A stretch of DNA of 64,000 nucleotides from Pseudoxanthomonas wuyuanensis (GCF_900215535.1 NZ_OCND01000007.1:216681-280680); one strand, 5' to 3'. Shown: positions 45,236 to 55,886, numbered from the stretch's first letter. A program made the numbers and translations. Notes: generated from the letters alone by a model not told the origin.

Positions 45236-47887
45236 TCAGGGCCCGTTGCGCAGGCGCAGTTGCATCATCAGCGCGCGCAGCGCCGGGGGGCGCACGGGTT
45301 TGGGCAGAAAGCCCCAGCCCGATGCCCGCGCGCGGTCGCGCAGGGCCTGGTCGCGTTCGGCGGTGACCAGGATCGCCGGCGGCTGGCTGCCCCACAGCGC
45401 GGCCAACTGCGGGTACAGCTCCGGCCCGGTGATATCGCCCAGCAGTACGTCCAGCAGCAGGATTTCCGGCGCGGCTCCGCTCCGCGCCGCTGCCAGCGCC
45501 GCATCGGCGCCAGCGGCCAGTTCGACCCGGCAACCCCAGCGTTCCAGCAGGGTGCGGGTAGCCTCGCAGACGCGCACATCGTCATCGATGCACCAGACCC
45601 GGCAACCGGCCAGCAGCGAATCGTCCGTGGCTTCGGCCGTCACAGGCTGCGCTGGCGCGGCCGCCGCCGGTGCGGTTCCCAGCAACGGCACGGTCACCGA
45701 AAACACGCTGCCGCGCCCGACCGCCGAACGCAGGCCGATGCGGTGGTCTAGCAGGCGCGCGATGCGGTCGACGATCGCCAGCCCAAGCCCGGCGCCGCGC
45801 TCGCGCGCCACGTCGCCGTCCAGGCGGCGGAACTCTTCGAAGATCTCCTGCTGGCGTGCCTGGGGAATGCCGCGGCCGGTGTCGTGCACTTCGATGCGCA
45901 GGCGGTCGCCGTCGCGCCGGCAGCCCAGCAGGATGCGCCCGCGCGGCGTGTAGCGGATGGCGTTGGACAGGAAGTTCTGCAGGATGCGCCGCAGCAAGGC
46001 CTCGTCGCTGCGCACCAGCGCACGCGTTGCCACCCAGTCCAGGCGCAGGCCGTAGGCGCTGGCGATGATGCCGAACTCGCGCGCCAGCGCCTCCAGCAAC
46101 GGGCCGAGCGCAAAATCGCGCACCCGCGTTTCCAGCGCGCCCGATTCCAGCCGCGAAATATCCAGCAGGCTGTTGAGAATGGCGTCCTGCGCGGCCAGCG
46201 CGCTTTCCACGTTGTCGGCGACCTCCTGGGTGGCGGCATCGTGCAGCCGGCCGCGCAGCGCCGAGGCGAACATGCGCGCCGCATTCAGCGGTTGCAGCAG
46301 ATCGTGCACCGCGGCGGCGACGAAGCGGGTCTTGGAGCGGTTGGCGCGTTCGGCTTCCTGCTTGGCTTCGGCCAGGTCATGGGTGCGCTCTTCGATGCGC
46401 CGCTCCAGCGTGTCGGCCAGCGAACGCAGATCGCGGGCGGCGTCCTTGTAGGCGGTGATGTCGGCGTAGCTGGTGACAAAACCGCCATCGGGCAGCGGAT
46501 TGCCGCGGATTTCGATGACGCTGCCGTCGCTGCGTTCGCGTTCGTGCATATGCGGCTTGCCCGAACGCAGATGATTGAGCCGGCGCGCGATGGCATCTTC
46601 GATGGGCCCCGGGCCCAGCAGGCCGCGCCTGGCGTTGTAGCGGAACACGTCGGCAATCGGCCGGCCCACATGGATGAAGCCGGGCGGAAACTTGAACAGT
46701 TCGATGTAGCGCCGGTTCCACGCCACCAGGTTGAGATCGGCGTCGACCACGCAGACGCCCTGCGGCAGATGCTGCAGGCTGGGGCTTTCGCCGTAGTCGG
46801 CGGCGTGCGCGGCCTGGACCAGACCATCCTGCGCCGAGCGCAATTCGACCGCGTGATGTTCGACCAGCCGTTCCAGCTCGATGCGGCTGCGTTCGCGCAA
46901 CTGCGCCATCCTGCGCCGTTGCAGCATCGCCAGCCCCAGCAGCGCGGCGGCCAGCAGGCCGGCAGCGACCGCACCGGCCACGGTACGGCCGAACGCCACG
47001 CTGGCGCGGGTCGAGCGCAGCAGGTGCAGCGTCCAGCCCTGGCGCGGCAGCGCCTGCGAAACCCAGATGACTTCGCCGACGCCGGGCAGGCGCGCCTTGC
47101 GCACGCCACCGCCCAGATCTTCGACGATGCGGTAGTCCAGCAGTTGCAGCGGCACCTCGCCGTACTGGCGGGTGCGCGCCAGCTCGCTGCGCACCGTCGG
47201 CGCCAACGGGCGCAGATCGCGGTAGCGCCACCCGGCATGGCCGGACAGGAAGATCACCCCGTGCGCATCGCTGACGAACACCTGTTCGGGCAGTTCGTTC
47301 CAGGCTTGTTCCAGCGGCCGCAGCACCACCTTGACCACGACCACGCCGATCGCCGTGCCATCGTCGGCGCGCACTGCCTGGGACAGGAAATAGCCGGGCA
47401 CCGCCGTGGTCACGCCCAGCGCGTAGAAATCGCCCGAGCCATTGGCCATGGCTTGCTGGAAATACGGGCGGAAGCGGTAGTTGTTGCCGACGTTGCTTTC
47501 CGGCTGGTCCCAGTTGCTGGCCGCCAGCGCCAGCCCGTTGCGGTCCAGCAGGGTCAGCGTGGAGGTTGCGGCGGCGCCGTTGACGTGCTCGAGCTTGCGG
47601 TTGAGCCGTCCGGTCAGCGCCGCGTCGATGCCCTCGGCGGTCAGCGCCGCGCGGATGTCCGGGTCCAGCGCCAGCACCGCCGGCAGCGCGCGGTAACGCT
47701 CGATCAGCGCCTGCAGCGCATCGCCATGCAGGCGCAGCTGCTCGCCGGCCTGCACGGCATCGGTACGCTGCGCGCGCCGCTCGGCCTCGCGCATCGCCGC
47801 CCAGCTCAGCAGGGCAATGGCGGCCGCGGCCAGCAGCAGGGCCAGGCCAAAGCGCAGGCGGGGAATCCGGGAGGCAAAGAACGACAT
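45236..47887 (-). CDS. Hybrid histidine kinase with DctB-like periplasmic sensor
   Basis: 883 residues: TM1 (10-30), a double-Cache-type sensor (about 35-295) with YRFRPYFQQAM and GYFLSQAV as in DctB, TM2 (300-322), and a PAS domain (about 370-480). The HisKA site is His528 in AAVHDLLQPLNAARM, followed by a HATPase (HDTGRG, GLGLAI) and a C-terminal receiver with Asp813 (ILLLDVLLGD). The HDLLQPLNAAR H-box is that of the NahK/ErcS'-type subgroup. Divergent from dctA 602 bp away, so control of dicarboxylate uptake is a reasonable inference. The start at 47887 gives a proper membrane helix; the longer frame covers the repeat-rich intergenic region. Confidence 0.9.
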   Translation of the reverse strand: MSFFASRIPRLRFGLALLLAAAAIALLSWAAMREAERRAQRTDAVQAGEQLRLHGDALQALIERYRALPAVLALDPDIRAALTAEGIDAALTGRLNRKLEHVNGAAATSTLTLLDRNGLALAASNWDQPESNVGNNYRFRPYFQQAMANGSGDFYALGVTTAVPGYFLSQAVRADDGTAIGVVVVKVVLRPLEQAWNELPEQVFVSDAHGVIFLSGHAGWRYRDLRPLAPTVRSELARTRQYGEVPLQLLDYRIVEDLGGGVRKARLPGVGEVIWVSQALPRQGWTLHLLRSTRASVAFGRTVAGAVAAGLLAAALLGLAMLQRRRMAQLRERSRIELERLVEHHAVELRSAQDGLVQAAHAADYGESPSLQHLPQGVCVVDADLNLVAWNRRYIELFKFPPGFIHVGRPIADVFRYNARRGLLGPGPIEDAIARRLNHLRSGKPHMHERERSDGSVIEIRGNPLPDGGFVTSYADITAYKDAARDLRSLADTLERRIEERTHDLAEAKQEAERANRSKTRFVAAAVHDLLQPLNAARMFASALRGRLHDAATQEVADNVESALAAQDAILNSLLDISRLESGALETRVRDFALGPLLEALAREFGIIASAYGLRLDWVATRALVRSDEALLRRILQNFLSNAIRYTPRGRILLGCRRDGDRLRIEVHDTGRGIPQARQQEIFEEFRRLDGDVARERGAGLGLAIVDRIARLLDHRIGLRSAVGRGSVFSVTVPLLGTAPAAAAPAQPVTAEATDDSLLAGCRVWCIDDDVRVCEATRTLLERWGCRVELAAGADAALAAARSGAAPEILLLDVLLGDITGPELYPQLAALWGSQPPAILVTAERDQALRDRARASGWGFLPKPVRPPALRALMMQLRLRNGP

Positions 47888-48044
47888 TGCGGCAATGCTG
47901 GTGCATGGCCGGCGGTTGCGCCAGCCCTTGGGCGTGTCATCAATTCGTTCTCCTCCGAACTTAATGGCTTCGGCAGGGGCCGCCGCCCGTCGGGGTGGGG
48001 GATGGCTCCGCCCTCCTGACGACGTCGTGTCTTTAAGTCGGGCC

Positions 48045-48064
48045 GTGGGCCATCCATGGCCCAC
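48045..48064. repeat. 20-bp palindrome in kinase-dctA intergenic region
   Basis: GTGGGCCAT and ATGGCCCAC face each other around a CC centre. It may be a transcription-factor site or a short hairpin for the leader of the hybrid kinase gene, which starts 158 bases to the left. Confidence 0.4.
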
Positions 48065-48162
48065 TCTCCGCCACCCCCACCCCAACGGTCGCCACCTTTC
48101 GCGAGCGTCAACATTCGCGACTTCGGAGGGTGTTTTCCCGGATGCCGACCGTCTTTGCACAA

Positions 48163-48345
48163 GCCGTTGGCCATGACGGTGCGGGACCGTACGCGGCATG
48201 GATGCCGCGGAAGAGCCTACATGGGTGAGGCAAGCGCTTGCGAAGCACGGCTTCGCGCGCAGCCGAACGCCCGCCATCTGCGATGGTGGGCCGGGCCCGC
48301 CTCGCGGGTATTTACGGCGTGTCCCGCACCGCCATGGCCGATGGC
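48163..48345. repeat. 183-bp inverted-repeat element upstream of dctA
   Basis: Arms at 48163-48187 and 48321-48345 match at 22 of 25 positions (GGTGCGGGAC / GTCCCGCACC cores), with a smaller CGGCATGGATGCCG hairpin inside. The remainder of 47888-48489 holds no credible gene: short frames there are Pro/Arg-rich and lack codon bias. The element looks like a non-autonomous insertion or a large palindromic repeat. Confidence 0.6.
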
Positions 48346-48489
48346 TTCCTCGTAGACCTTCCCTCCCATGGGAGAAAAATCCACCTGTTCCCCGCATGAG
48401 GTGACCCGCCCTAGTACCAATGCGTTATCGGCAAGCCGGCGCCGGCGGCGTACAAAAGCCGCACGCAGCATCTGCCGTGGAGGCACGCC

Positions 48490-49830
48490 ATGCACATCGA
48501 CACCCATCCTGCCCCGGCGCCCGTGCGCCTGCCCCTCTACCGGCAACTGTACGTACAGGTACTGATTGCCATCACGCTGGGCGCGCTGCTGGGGCATTTC
48601 GAGCCGGCCTTCGCCGAGCAGCTCAAGCCGCTGGGCGATGGCTTCATCAAGCTGGTCAAGATGATCATCGCCCCGGTCATCTTCCTGACCATCGTCACCG
48701 GCGTGGCCGGCATGACCCAGCTCAGCACGGTCGGGCGCGTGTTCGGCAAGGCGATGGCCTACTTCCTGTTCTTCTCCACGCTGGCGCTGGTGATCGGCAT
48801 GGTGGTGGCGCATGTGGTGCAGCCGGGCGCGGGCATGAACATCAACCCGGCCGAACTGGACGTGGCCGCGGTCAACGACTACGCGCAGAAGGCGCACGAT
48901 CTGACCCTGACCGGCTTCCTGCTGGACATCATTCCCAGCACCATGGTCGGCGCCTTCGCCTCGGGCAACATCCTGCAGGTGCTGTTCATCGCGGTGCTGT
49001 TCGGCATTGCGCTGGCCATGGTCGGCGACCGCGGCAAGCCGGTGCTGGGCTTCCTGGAAGCGCTGACCCTGCCGGTGTTCAAGCTGGTGCACATCCTGAT
49101 GAAGGCCGCCCCGGTCGGCGCATTCGGCGCCATCGCCTTCACCATCGGCAAATACGGCCTGGAATCGCTGGTCAACCTGGCCTGGCTGGTCGGCACCTTC
49201 TATGTCAGCTCGCTGCTGTTCGTGCTGATTGTGCTGGGCGCGGTGGCGCGCCTGTGCGGTTTTTCGGTGATCAAGCTGGCGCGCTACCTGAAGGCCGAAC
49301 TGCTGCTGGTGCTGGGCACGTCCTCGTCCGAGTCGGCGCTGCCGTCGCTGATGGAGAAGATGGAAAAGGCCGGCTGCGAAAAATCGGTGGTCGGACTGGT
49401 GGTGCCCACCGGCTACTCGTTCAACCTGGACGGCACCAACATCTACATGACCCTGGCCGCGCTGTTCATCGCCCAGGCCACCAATACCGAACTGACCCTG
49501 TGGCAGCAGATCACGCTGCTGCTGGTGGCCATGCTGAGCTCCAAGGGCGCCGCCGGCGTCACCGGCGCCGGCTTCATCACCCTGGCCGCGACGCTGTCGG
49601 TGGTGCCGACCGTGCCGGTGGCCGGCATGGCGCTGATCCTGGGCGTGGACCGGTTCATGAGCGAATGCCGCTCGCTGACCAACTTCATCGGCAATGCGGT
49701 GGCCACCGTGGTGGTGTCGCGCTGGGAGAACGCGCTGGACCGCGACAAGCTGCAGCGCGCGCTGGATGGCGACCGCCAGCCGGATCCGCTTCCGGAACTG
49801 GAAGCGGAGCCCTCGTTCTCCACCGATTGA
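48490..49830 (+). CDS. dctA: C4-dicarboxylate:cation symporter DctA
   Basis: 446 residues, full length for the DAACS family. It imports succinate, fumarate and malate with protons or sodium. The N-terminal [20 protein letters not shown], the re-entrant loop signature [13 protein letters not shown], the substrate-site [13 protein letters not shown] and the [16 protein letters not shown] motif are all present. GTGGAGG six bases upstream fixes the ATG at 48490. It lies opposite a DctB-like hybrid kinase and directly before maeB, which would use the imported malate. Confidence 0.95.
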   Translation: MHIDTHPAPAPVRLPLYRQLYVQVLIAITLGALLGHFEPAFAEQLKPLGDGFIKLVKMIIAPVIFLTIVTGVAGMTQLSTVGRVFGKAMAYFLFFSTLALVIGMVVAHVVQPGAGMNINPAELDVAAVNDYAQKAHDLTLTGFLLDIIPSTMVGAFASGNILQVLFIAVLFGIALAMVGDRGKPVLGFLEALTLPVFKLVHILMKAAPVGAFGAIAFTIGKYGLESLVNLAWLVGTFYVSSLLFVLIVLGAVARLCGFSVIKLARYLKAELLLVLGTSSSESALPSLMEKMEKAGCEKSVVGLVVPTGYSFNLDGTNIYMTLAALFIAQATNTELTLWQQITLLLVAMLSSKGAAGVTGAGFITLAATLSVVPTVPVAGMALILGVDRFMSECRSLTNFIGNAVATVVVSRWENALDRDKLQRALDGDRQPDPLPELEAEPSFSTD

Positions 49831-49873
49831 GCCGTATTGCCTGCGTTTCGCCGCATCCATACCCGCGCGCATG

Positions 49874-49907
49874 CGGCAAGGGGCCGTCGTTTGACGGCCC
49901 CTTGCCG
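49874..49907 (+). terminator. Hairpin terminator between dctA and maeB
   Basis: A 15-bp perfect stem (49874-49888 with 49893-49907) closed by a GTTT tetraloop, 44 bases after the dctA stop. No T-run follows. It separates the dctA and maeB transcripts; a TAGAAT at 49919-49924 just beyond it is a candidate -10 for maeB. Confidence 0.8.
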
Positions 49908-49963
49908 TTGCCAGGGGGTAGAATCCAAATCCCTTTGCTGCCCATCTCCCAAAGACGCCCTCG

Positions 49964-52261
49964 ATGTCCACCGACGATTTCAAACAGGCCGCCCTCGACT
50001 ACCACCGCCAGAATCCCCCCGGCAAGATCAAGGTCTCCCCGACCAAGCCCATGCTGACCCAGCGCGACCTGGCGCTGGCGTATTCGCCCGGCGTGGCCTA
50101 TGCCTGCGAAGCGATCGTCGAGGACGCCAAGGCCGCCAGCGAAATGACCGCGCGCGGCAACCTGGTGGCGGTGGTCACCAACGGCACCGCGGTGCTGGGC
50201 CTGGGCAACATCGGCGCGCTGGCCGGCAAGCCGGTGATGGAAGGCAAGGGCGTGCTGTTCCAGAAGTTCGCCGGCATCGACGTGTTCGACATCGAGATCG
50301 ACGAAACCGATCCGGACAAGCTGGTCGACATCATCGCCAGCCTGGAGCCGACCTTCGGCGGCATCAACCTGGAAGACATCAAGGCGCCGGAATGCTTCAT
50401 CGTCGAGCGCAAGCTGCGCGAACGGATGAAGATCCCGGTTTTCCACGACGACCAGCACGGCACCGCGATCATCGTCGGCGCGGCCGTGGTCAACGCGCTG
50501 GAAGTGGTGGGCAAGAAGATCGAGGACGTCAAGCTGGCTACCAGCGGCGCCGGCGCGGCCGGCATCGCCTGCCTGGACATGCTGGTGGCGCTGGGGCTGA
50601 AGCCGGAGAACATCCTCGCCGTGGATCGCGATGGCGTGCTGTACACCGGCCGCCCGCACCTGGACCCGGACAAGGCGCGCTATGCCCGCGATACCGGCAA
50701 GCGCACGCTGGCCGAGATCGTCGAAGGCGCGGATCTGTTCCTGGGCCTGTCCGCGGCCGGCGTGCTGAAGCCGGAGATGGTCGCCACCATGGCCGACAAG
50801 CCGATCATCCTGGCGCTGGCCAACCCCAATCCGGAGATCTCGCCGGAAGACGCCAAGGCGGTGCGCCCGGACTGCATCATCGCCACCGGCCGCAGCGACT
50901 ACCCCAACCAGGTCAACAACGCGCTGTGCTTCCCGTACATCTTCCGCGGCGCGCTGGATGTCGGCGCCACCGGCATCAACGAGGCCATGAAGCTGGCCTG
51001 CGTGCATGCCATCGCCGGCCTGGCCCGCCGCGAGGCCTCGGACCTGGGCACTGCCTACGGCGATGAAGTGCCCAGCTTCGGTCCCGAATACCTGATTCCG
51101 CGCCCGTTCGATCCGCGCCTGCTGGTGGAACTGGCGCCGGCCGTGGCGCAGGCGGCCATGGACTCCGGTGTGGCCGAGCGCCCGCTGGAAAACGTGGAGG
51201 CCTATCGCGAAAAGCTGGGCCAGTTCGTCTACCGCACCAGCCTGATGATGAAACCGGTCTACGACCGCGCCCGCGCCGAAAAGAAGCGCGTGGTCTATGC
51301 CGAAGGCGAGGAAGAGACCGTACTGCGCGCGGTGCAGACCGTGATCGACGAAGGCCTGGCCTTCCCGATCCTGATCGGCCGCCCGGACGTGATCGAAGCG
51401 CGCGTCCAGCGCCTGTGCCTGCGCATGCGCGCCGGCGTCGACTACGAAATCACCAACGTCGGCGACGACCCGCGCTTCAACGAATACTGGCAGTACTACC
51501 ACGCGCTGACCTCGCGCCGCGGCGTCACCGTGGCCGCGGCCAAGAACCTGATGCGCTCGCGGCCGACGCTGATCGCCGCGGTGATGGTGGCGCGCGGCGA
51601 AGCCGATGCGCTGGTCAGCGGCATCGTCGGCCGCTTCCACAAGAAACTGGGCTACGTGCGCAGCGTGATTCCGCTGGACCCGGGCGTGCAGTCGACCTCG
51701 GCGATGACCGGCGTCATCAACAACCAGGGCGCCTGGTTCTTCCTGGACACCCATGTGCAGGACAATCCCACCGCCGAGCAGATCGCCGAAGCCACCTTGC
51801 AGGCGGCCTACCGGCTCAAGCTGTTCGGCATCGAACCGCGCATCGCATTGCTGTCGCATTCCAATTTCGGCAGCCACGAGACGCCCAGTTCGCTGAAGAT
51901 GCGCCAGGTGCGCGAGCTGCTGCTCAAGCGCAAGCCGGATCTGAACGTCGACGGCGAGATGCAGGGCGACACCGCCTGGGACGAAGTGCTGCGCAACCGC
52001 ATCATGCCCGGCAGCACGCTCAGCGGCCGCGCCAACCTGTTCGTGCTGCCCAACCTGGACGCGGCCAACATCACCTACAACATGGTGCGCGTGGTCACCG
52101 ACGGCGTGGCCATCGGTCCGATCCTGATGGGCATCTCCAAGCCGGTGCACATCCTGACCACCAGCGCCACCCCGCGCCGGGTCATCAACATGACCGCCAT
52201 TGCCGCGGTCGACGCGCAGATCCGCCAGCAACTGGAAGCGGAGAAGGCCGCCGCCGGCTGA
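49964..52261 (+). CDS. maeB: NADP-dependent malic enzyme MaeB with phosphotransacetylase-like tail
   Basis: 765 residues, the usual MaeB length. It converts malate to pyruvate and CO2 with NADP+. The malic domain shows [16 protein letters not shown], the [10 protein letters not shown] metal site and a Rossmann [14 protein letters not shown]. The second half (from about residue 430) is the phosphotransacetylase-like regulatory domain, with [16 protein letters not shown] and [13 protein letters not shown], which in other MaeB proteins senses acetyl-CoA rather than catalysing. It follows dctA beyond a terminator, so it probably has its own promoter. Together with dctA it feeds C4 acids to pyruvate. 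Confidence 0.95.
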   Translation: MSTDDFKQAALDYHRQNPPGKIKVSPTKPMLTQRDLALAYSPGVAYACEAIVEDAKAASEMTARGNLVAVVTNGTAVLGLGNIGALAGKPVMEGKGVLFQKFAGIDVFDIEIDETDPDKLVDIIASLEPTFGGINLEDIKAPECFIVERKLRERMKIPVFHDDQHGTAIIVGAAVVNALEVVGKKIEDVKLATSGAGAAGIACLDMLVALGLKPENILAVDRDGVLYTGRPHLDPDKARYARDTGKRTLAEIVEGADLFLGLSAAGVLKPEMVATMADKPIILALANPNPEISPEDAKAVRPDCIIATGRSDYPNQVNNALCFPYIFRGALDVGATGINEAMKLACVHAIAGLARREASDLGTAYGDEVPSFGPEYLIPRPFDPRLLVELAPAVAQAAMDSGVAERPLENVEAYREKLGQFVYRTSLMMKPVYDRARAEKKRVVYAEGEEETVLRAVQTVIDEGLAFPILIGRPDVIEARVQRLCLRMRAGVDYEITNVGDDPRFNEYWQYYHALTSRRGVTVAAAKNLMRSRPTLIAAVMVARGEADALVSGIVGRFHKKLGYVRSVIPLDPGVQSTSAMTGVINNQGAWFFLDTHVQDNPTAEQIAEATLQAAYRLKLFGIEPRIALLSHSNFGSHETPSSLKMRQVRELLLKRKPDLNVDGEMQGDTAWDEVLRNRIMPGSTLSGRANLFVLPNLDAANITYNMVRVVTDGVAIGPILMGISKPVHILTTSATPRRVINMTAIAAVDAQIRQQLEAEKAAAG

Positions 52262-52281
52262 CCCCGGCTTCGGCAACTCTT

Positions 52282-52740
52282 CTGTAGGAGCGACGTCAGT
52301 CGCGAACGGGCGCGATTTTGAATTGTAGGAGCGACGTCAGTCGCGATGAGGCTCTACTAGGAAAGCTCCATCGCGACTCACCCGTGCCGGCATGCCGGCA
52401 CGACTCCTACAGGAAAGAGTTCGGGCGCGGTAGGAGCGCCGTCCCCGGCGCGAGCTATTCGCATTGCATCGCGGCTCGTTCGAAAAGCCCCAAGCCCGAG
52501 CGCTTCCCAAGTTGTGGGAGCGACGTCAGTCGCGATGAAGCTTTCCCGGTAAAGCCCCATCGCGACTTGACCAGCCATTCGGCTGTTGAAAGCCGTCGCT
52601 CCTACAGTCGATATCGTGACGGCCATCCCGGACCGCGGCTGAAGCCGGCTGTTCACCGTCCGGGCGCGCTGCGGCGCGTTCGTCATCGTGCGCACTGAAT
52701 AGCTATCGGGGCGCCATCGCGACTGACGTCGCTCCTACAA
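52282..52740. repeat. Dense block of GGAGCGACG-family repeats
   Basis: At least five repeat ends lie here: TGTAGGAGCGACGTCAGTCG at 52283 and again at 52324, a full unit ending GACTCCTACAGG near 52410, TGTGGGAGCGACGTCAGTCG near 52513, and inverse ends near 52602 and 52725. A different 59-bp sequence (52651-52709) is embedded and recurs inverted at 58262-58321. No gene is supported between 52262 and 52760. Confidence 0.88.
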
Positions 52741-52760
52741 AGAAGGGGCGCGCTGCCGCG

Positions 52761-53114
52761 TCAATCCGCCGACCACACCGCCAGTTCGTAACCGTCCGGA
52801 TCCAGGAAATGGAAACGGCGGCCGCCGGGGAATGAGAACACCGGCTTGACGATTTCCGCGCCCAGGGCTTCCAGCCGTTGCTGGGTGGCGGCCAGGTCGT
52901 CGGCATAGAGAATGACCAGCGGCCCGCCCGGACGCACCGGTCCCTGCGTGGTCAGCCCGCCGGTCAGGCGGCCATCGTTGAACTCGCAATAGCTGGGACC
53001 GTAGTCGGTGAAGGTCCAGCCGAACGCTTTGCCGTAGAAATCGCGCGAACGGGCGATATCGCTGACGTTGAACTCGATGTTGTCGATGCGGCGGTCGTTG
53101 CCCTGCGTGCCCAT
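52761..53114 (-). CDS. VOC-family (glyoxalase/bleomycin-resistance-like) protein
   Basis: 117 residues with the paired beta-alpha-beta-beta-beta units of the vicinal-oxygen-chelate fold: VSDIARSRDFYGKAFGW at the start of the first and VFSFPGGRRFHFLDPDGYELAVW at the end, where the final Glu is a usual metal ligand. The single-domain size suggests a dimer. Upstream frame extension to 53270 only translates the repeat at 53182-53347 and is rejected. The function is unknown; many such proteins are isomerases, dioxygenases or binding proteins. Confidence 0.82.
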   Translation of the reverse strand: MGTQGNDRRIDNIEFNVSDIARSRDFYGKAFGWTFTDYGPSYCEFNDGRLTGGLTTQGPVRPGGPLVILYADDLAATQQRLEALGAEIVKPVFSFPGGRRFHFLDPDGYELAVWSAD

Positions 53115-53181
53115 CAGTCTGGTTCCCGTGTTGGTGCAGGCGGCAAGTGTGACATCCGCGGACGAATCTCGCGATTTCGAC

Positions 53182-53347
53182 GTGTAGGAGTCGTGCCTGC
53201 ATGCCGGCACGGGCGAGTCGCGATGGCGCTCTACCGGTAGATCCTTCCCTGCAGGAGCGACGGCTTTCAACAGCCGAATGGCTGGTCAAGTCGCGATGAG
53301 GCCTTTCCTGGTAAAGCCCCATCGCGACTCACGTCGCTCCCACAGGA
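53182..53347. repeat. Two adjoining GGAGCGACG-family repeat units
   Basis: One unit starts TGTAGGAGTCGTGCCTGCATG near 53183. The second spans about 53251-53345 from GCAGGAGCGACGG to CGTCGCTCCCACAGG and contains CAACAGCCGAATGGCTGG, seen inverted at 52570-52590 and again at 55995-56015. The remainder of 53115-53486 shows no gene other than the leader of the TonB receptor. Confidence 0.85.
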
Positions 53348-53486
53348 AAGGATGCTGGCTCGGCAGCGCGCCCGGTACCAGCCCTGGACGGCTACCTGTG
53401 CAGTGGAGAGTCACGCGATTGCCATGAAGTGCTGGAAGCATATCGCGCGCCGTATCCCCACACCATCCGAAAGGCTTTCCCTCCAC

Positions 53487-55886
53487 ATGTCTTCCCCTTC
53501 ACGGTTTCCCGCGCCCAAGCGCAGCTTGCTGGCGCTCATGTTGTTGCACGCCATGACGGTCCAGGCCCAGGATGCGCCTGGCGGCGATGATCCGGCCGCG
53601 TTGCCGGCCGCCGCCGGCGACAGCGGCGTATCCACCCTGTCGCAGGTGGAAGTGGTCGGCCAGGCCACCACCTACGCCAACGCCGTGGTCAGCAAGGAAA
53701 TGCTGGACCGCCAGTCGGTGATGACCAGCGTCAACGACGTGCTCAACGAGCTGCCGGGCGTGCTGGTCACCGAAGCCGACACCTACGGTTCTTCCGACTG
53801 GGGCACGCAGATCAGCATGCGCGGCTTCGTCAGCAACCGCGACACCCAGCAGATCGGCACCACCATCGACGGCCTGCCCAACGGCGGCTCCGGCTACGGC
53901 GGCGGTTCGCGCGCCAACCGCTACCTGGACATCCTCAACCTGCAGACGGTGGAAGTCAGCCAGGGCACGGCCGACATCGCCTCGCGCTCCAACGAAGCGC
54001 TGGGCGGCACGCTCAACTACCTCACCGACGATCCGCTGGACGAGCAGCGCCTGCGATTCGTCTTCGGTGCCGGCGAACACCAGGCGCGCAAGTACTACGT
54101 GCGTTACGACAGCGGCGAGCTGCTGGGCAATACGCGCGCCTGGGTCAGCGCGTCCAGCGCCGAGAACCGCGACTGGATCGATGGCTCCGGCAAGACCACG
54201 CGCGACCACCTGGCCGGCAAGTTCATAAGCGAGCTGGGCCGCTGGACCGTGAGCGGCTACCTGTCCTGGGACGAGGCCAACGAATCCGAATACGCCAGCG
54301 TCTCGCTGGCCCAGTACGCCATCGACCCGGAGCACGACGGCCTGACCGGCACCTGGACCGGCATTCCGTACCTGGACCAGCAATTCCGCTCCGGCTCGCG
54401 CGCGCTGCGCGAAAACACCTTCGGCTACCTGCGCGGCCGCTTCGACGGCGAGCGCTTCAAGGCCACGGTGGCCGCCTACGGCCATCGCATGGAAGGCCGC
54501 GGCGACTGGATTCCGCCCTACCTGGCCGACGTCAACGCCGACGGCGCCGGCAATCCCGAAACCGAATACACCGGCGGCGCCACCAACTACGGCGGCGCCA
54601 ACCTGGGCCGGTTCTATTTCGTCACTCCCGCTGGCGCAGCGGCTACGATGATCCCTGGCTGCAGCGGAACCGGCGGCATACCGGCCGAATACGACCCCAG
54701 CTGCTATCCGGCCGGTTCGCTGGCCGTGCAGTCCTACCGCCACAGCCACTACGACAACCGTCGCGTCGGCGCGACCGCCGATCTGGAATTGCGGCAGGAC
54801 TTCGGCGCGGTCGACAACACCTTGCGCGGCGGCCTGTGGCTGGAACGCGGCCGCCGCAGCGTGACCCGCGACTGGCACCGCCTGCTCGATACGCGCATCG
54901 GCATGAACTACGACCACCGGCCGTACTGGGTGCAGTTCAAGAATGATTACGAACTGGACGAAACCATGTACTACGTCGAAGACGTGGCCCGCTTCGGCGC
55001 CTTCGCCGCGCGCCTGGGCGTCAAGCAGTTCTTCATCGACCAGCGCCGCGACGAGCGCATCAACGGCCAGGAGCACGTGCGCTCGGATTCCGAGTCCGAT
55101 CCGCTGTTCTCCGCCGGCCTGACCTGGACCACGCCGGTCGAAGGAATGGAAGCGTTCGCCGGTTTCTCGCAGAACTTCGCCGCCATTCCCTCCGGCGTGC
55201 TGGGCGAAACCGATCCCATCGTTCTCAGCCGGGTGCAGCCGGAAACGGCCGACAACATCGAGCTGGGCCTGCGGGTGAGCCGCTGGCCGCTGACCGCCAG
55301 CGCCACGCTGTACGACATCCGCTTCGACAACCGCATCGTTTACGTGCCGGCCAACTTCGTCGACGGCATCGACTACCTGGGCGAAACCGACGGCGTCTAC
55401 GAGAACTACGGCGGCGTGCACAGCCGCGGCCTGGAAGCGGCGCTGGGTTACGGTTGGGACAACGGCTGGCGGCTGTCCGGCGCCTACACCTACAACAAGT
55501 CCACCTATCTGGGCAGCGGCGACGCCGAACGCGACGAGGCGCTGGAGATCGTCGAAGGCGCGCAGGTGTTCGGCATACCCAAGCACACGCTGGTGCTGTC
55601 GGCCGACTGGCAGGGCGATGCCTGGAACTTCGGCCTGTCCGGGCGCTACCTGGGCGAACGCTACCTGGATGCGTCCAACAGCGAAAAGATCGGTGCGGTG
55701 ACGCTGTTCAACGCGCACGTCGGCGTGGACCTGGTGGATATTTCGCCACGGTTCAAGGGCATGGCGGTGGACCTGACGGTCAACAACCTGACCGACAAGC
55801 GCTACCTGTCCGGCGTGGACGGCGGAGGCTCGGCCTTCATCGGCGCGCCGCGCGCGGTCAGCATGGCCTTGACCGTGGATTTCTAG
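53487..55886 (+). CDS. TonB-dependent outer-membrane receptor
   Basis: 799 residues from the ATG at 53487, followed by a signal peptide (RSLLALMLLHAMTVQAQ). In-frame ATGs at 53424 and 53352 are weaker choices. The plug domain shows VMTSVNDVLNELPGVLV, ISMRGFVSNRDTQQIGTTID and VEVSQGTADIASRSNEALGG. The barrel ends SMALTVDF with the terminal Phe. It is followed on the same strand by a phosphocholine-type phospholipase C gene, a pairing seen in related genomes, so the receptor may take up products released by that enzyme. The ligand is unproven. Confidence 0.92.
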   Translation: MSSPSRFPAPKRSLLALMLLHAMTVQAQDAPGGDDPAALPAAAGDSGVSTLSQVEVVGQATTYANAVVSKEMLDRQSVMTSVNDVLNELPGVLVTEADTYGSSDWGTQISMRGFVSNRDTQQIGTTIDGLPNGGSGYGGGSRANRYLDILNLQTVEVSQGTADIASRSNEALGGTLNYLTDDPLDEQRLRFVFGAGEHQARKYYVRYDSGELLGNTRAWVSASSAENRDWIDGSGKTTRDHLAGKFISELGRWTVSGYLSWDEANESEYASVSLAQYAIDPEHDGLTGTWTGIPYLDQQFRSGSRALRENTFGYLRGRFDGERFKATVAAYGHRMEGRGDWIPPYLADVNADGAGNPETEYTGGATNYGGANLGRFYFVTPAGAAATMIPGCSGTGGIPAEYDPSCYPAGSLAVQSYRHSHYDNRRVGATADLELRQDFGAVDNTLRGGLWLERGRRSVTRDWHRLLDTRIGMNYDHRPYWVQFKNDYELDETMYYVEDVARFGAFAARLGVKQFFIDQRRDERINGQEHVRSDSESDPLFSAGLTWTTPVEGMEAFAGFSQNFAAIPSGVLGETDPIVLSRVQPETADNIELGLRVSRWPLTASATLYDIRFDNRIVYVPANFVDGIDYLGETDGVYENYGGVHSRGLEAALGYGWDNGWRLSGAYTYNKSTYLGSGDAERDEALEIVEGAQVFGIPKHTLVLSADWQGDAWNFGLSGRYLGERYLDASNSEKIGAVTLFNAHVGVDLVDISPRFKGMAVDLTVNNLTDKRYLSGVDGGGSAFIGAPRAVSMALTVDF

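Noticed and set aside
48056..48355. A 99-codon frame (Pro/Arg-rich) in the kinase-dctA gap
   Set aside because: It translates the inverted-repeat element; no ribosome-binding site and no codon bias.
49685..52276. An 863-codon open frame on the minus strand opposite maeB
   Set aside because: Shadow of maeB; the His/Gln/Asp-rich composition has no recognisable domains, while the plus-strand frame is a complete malic enzyme.
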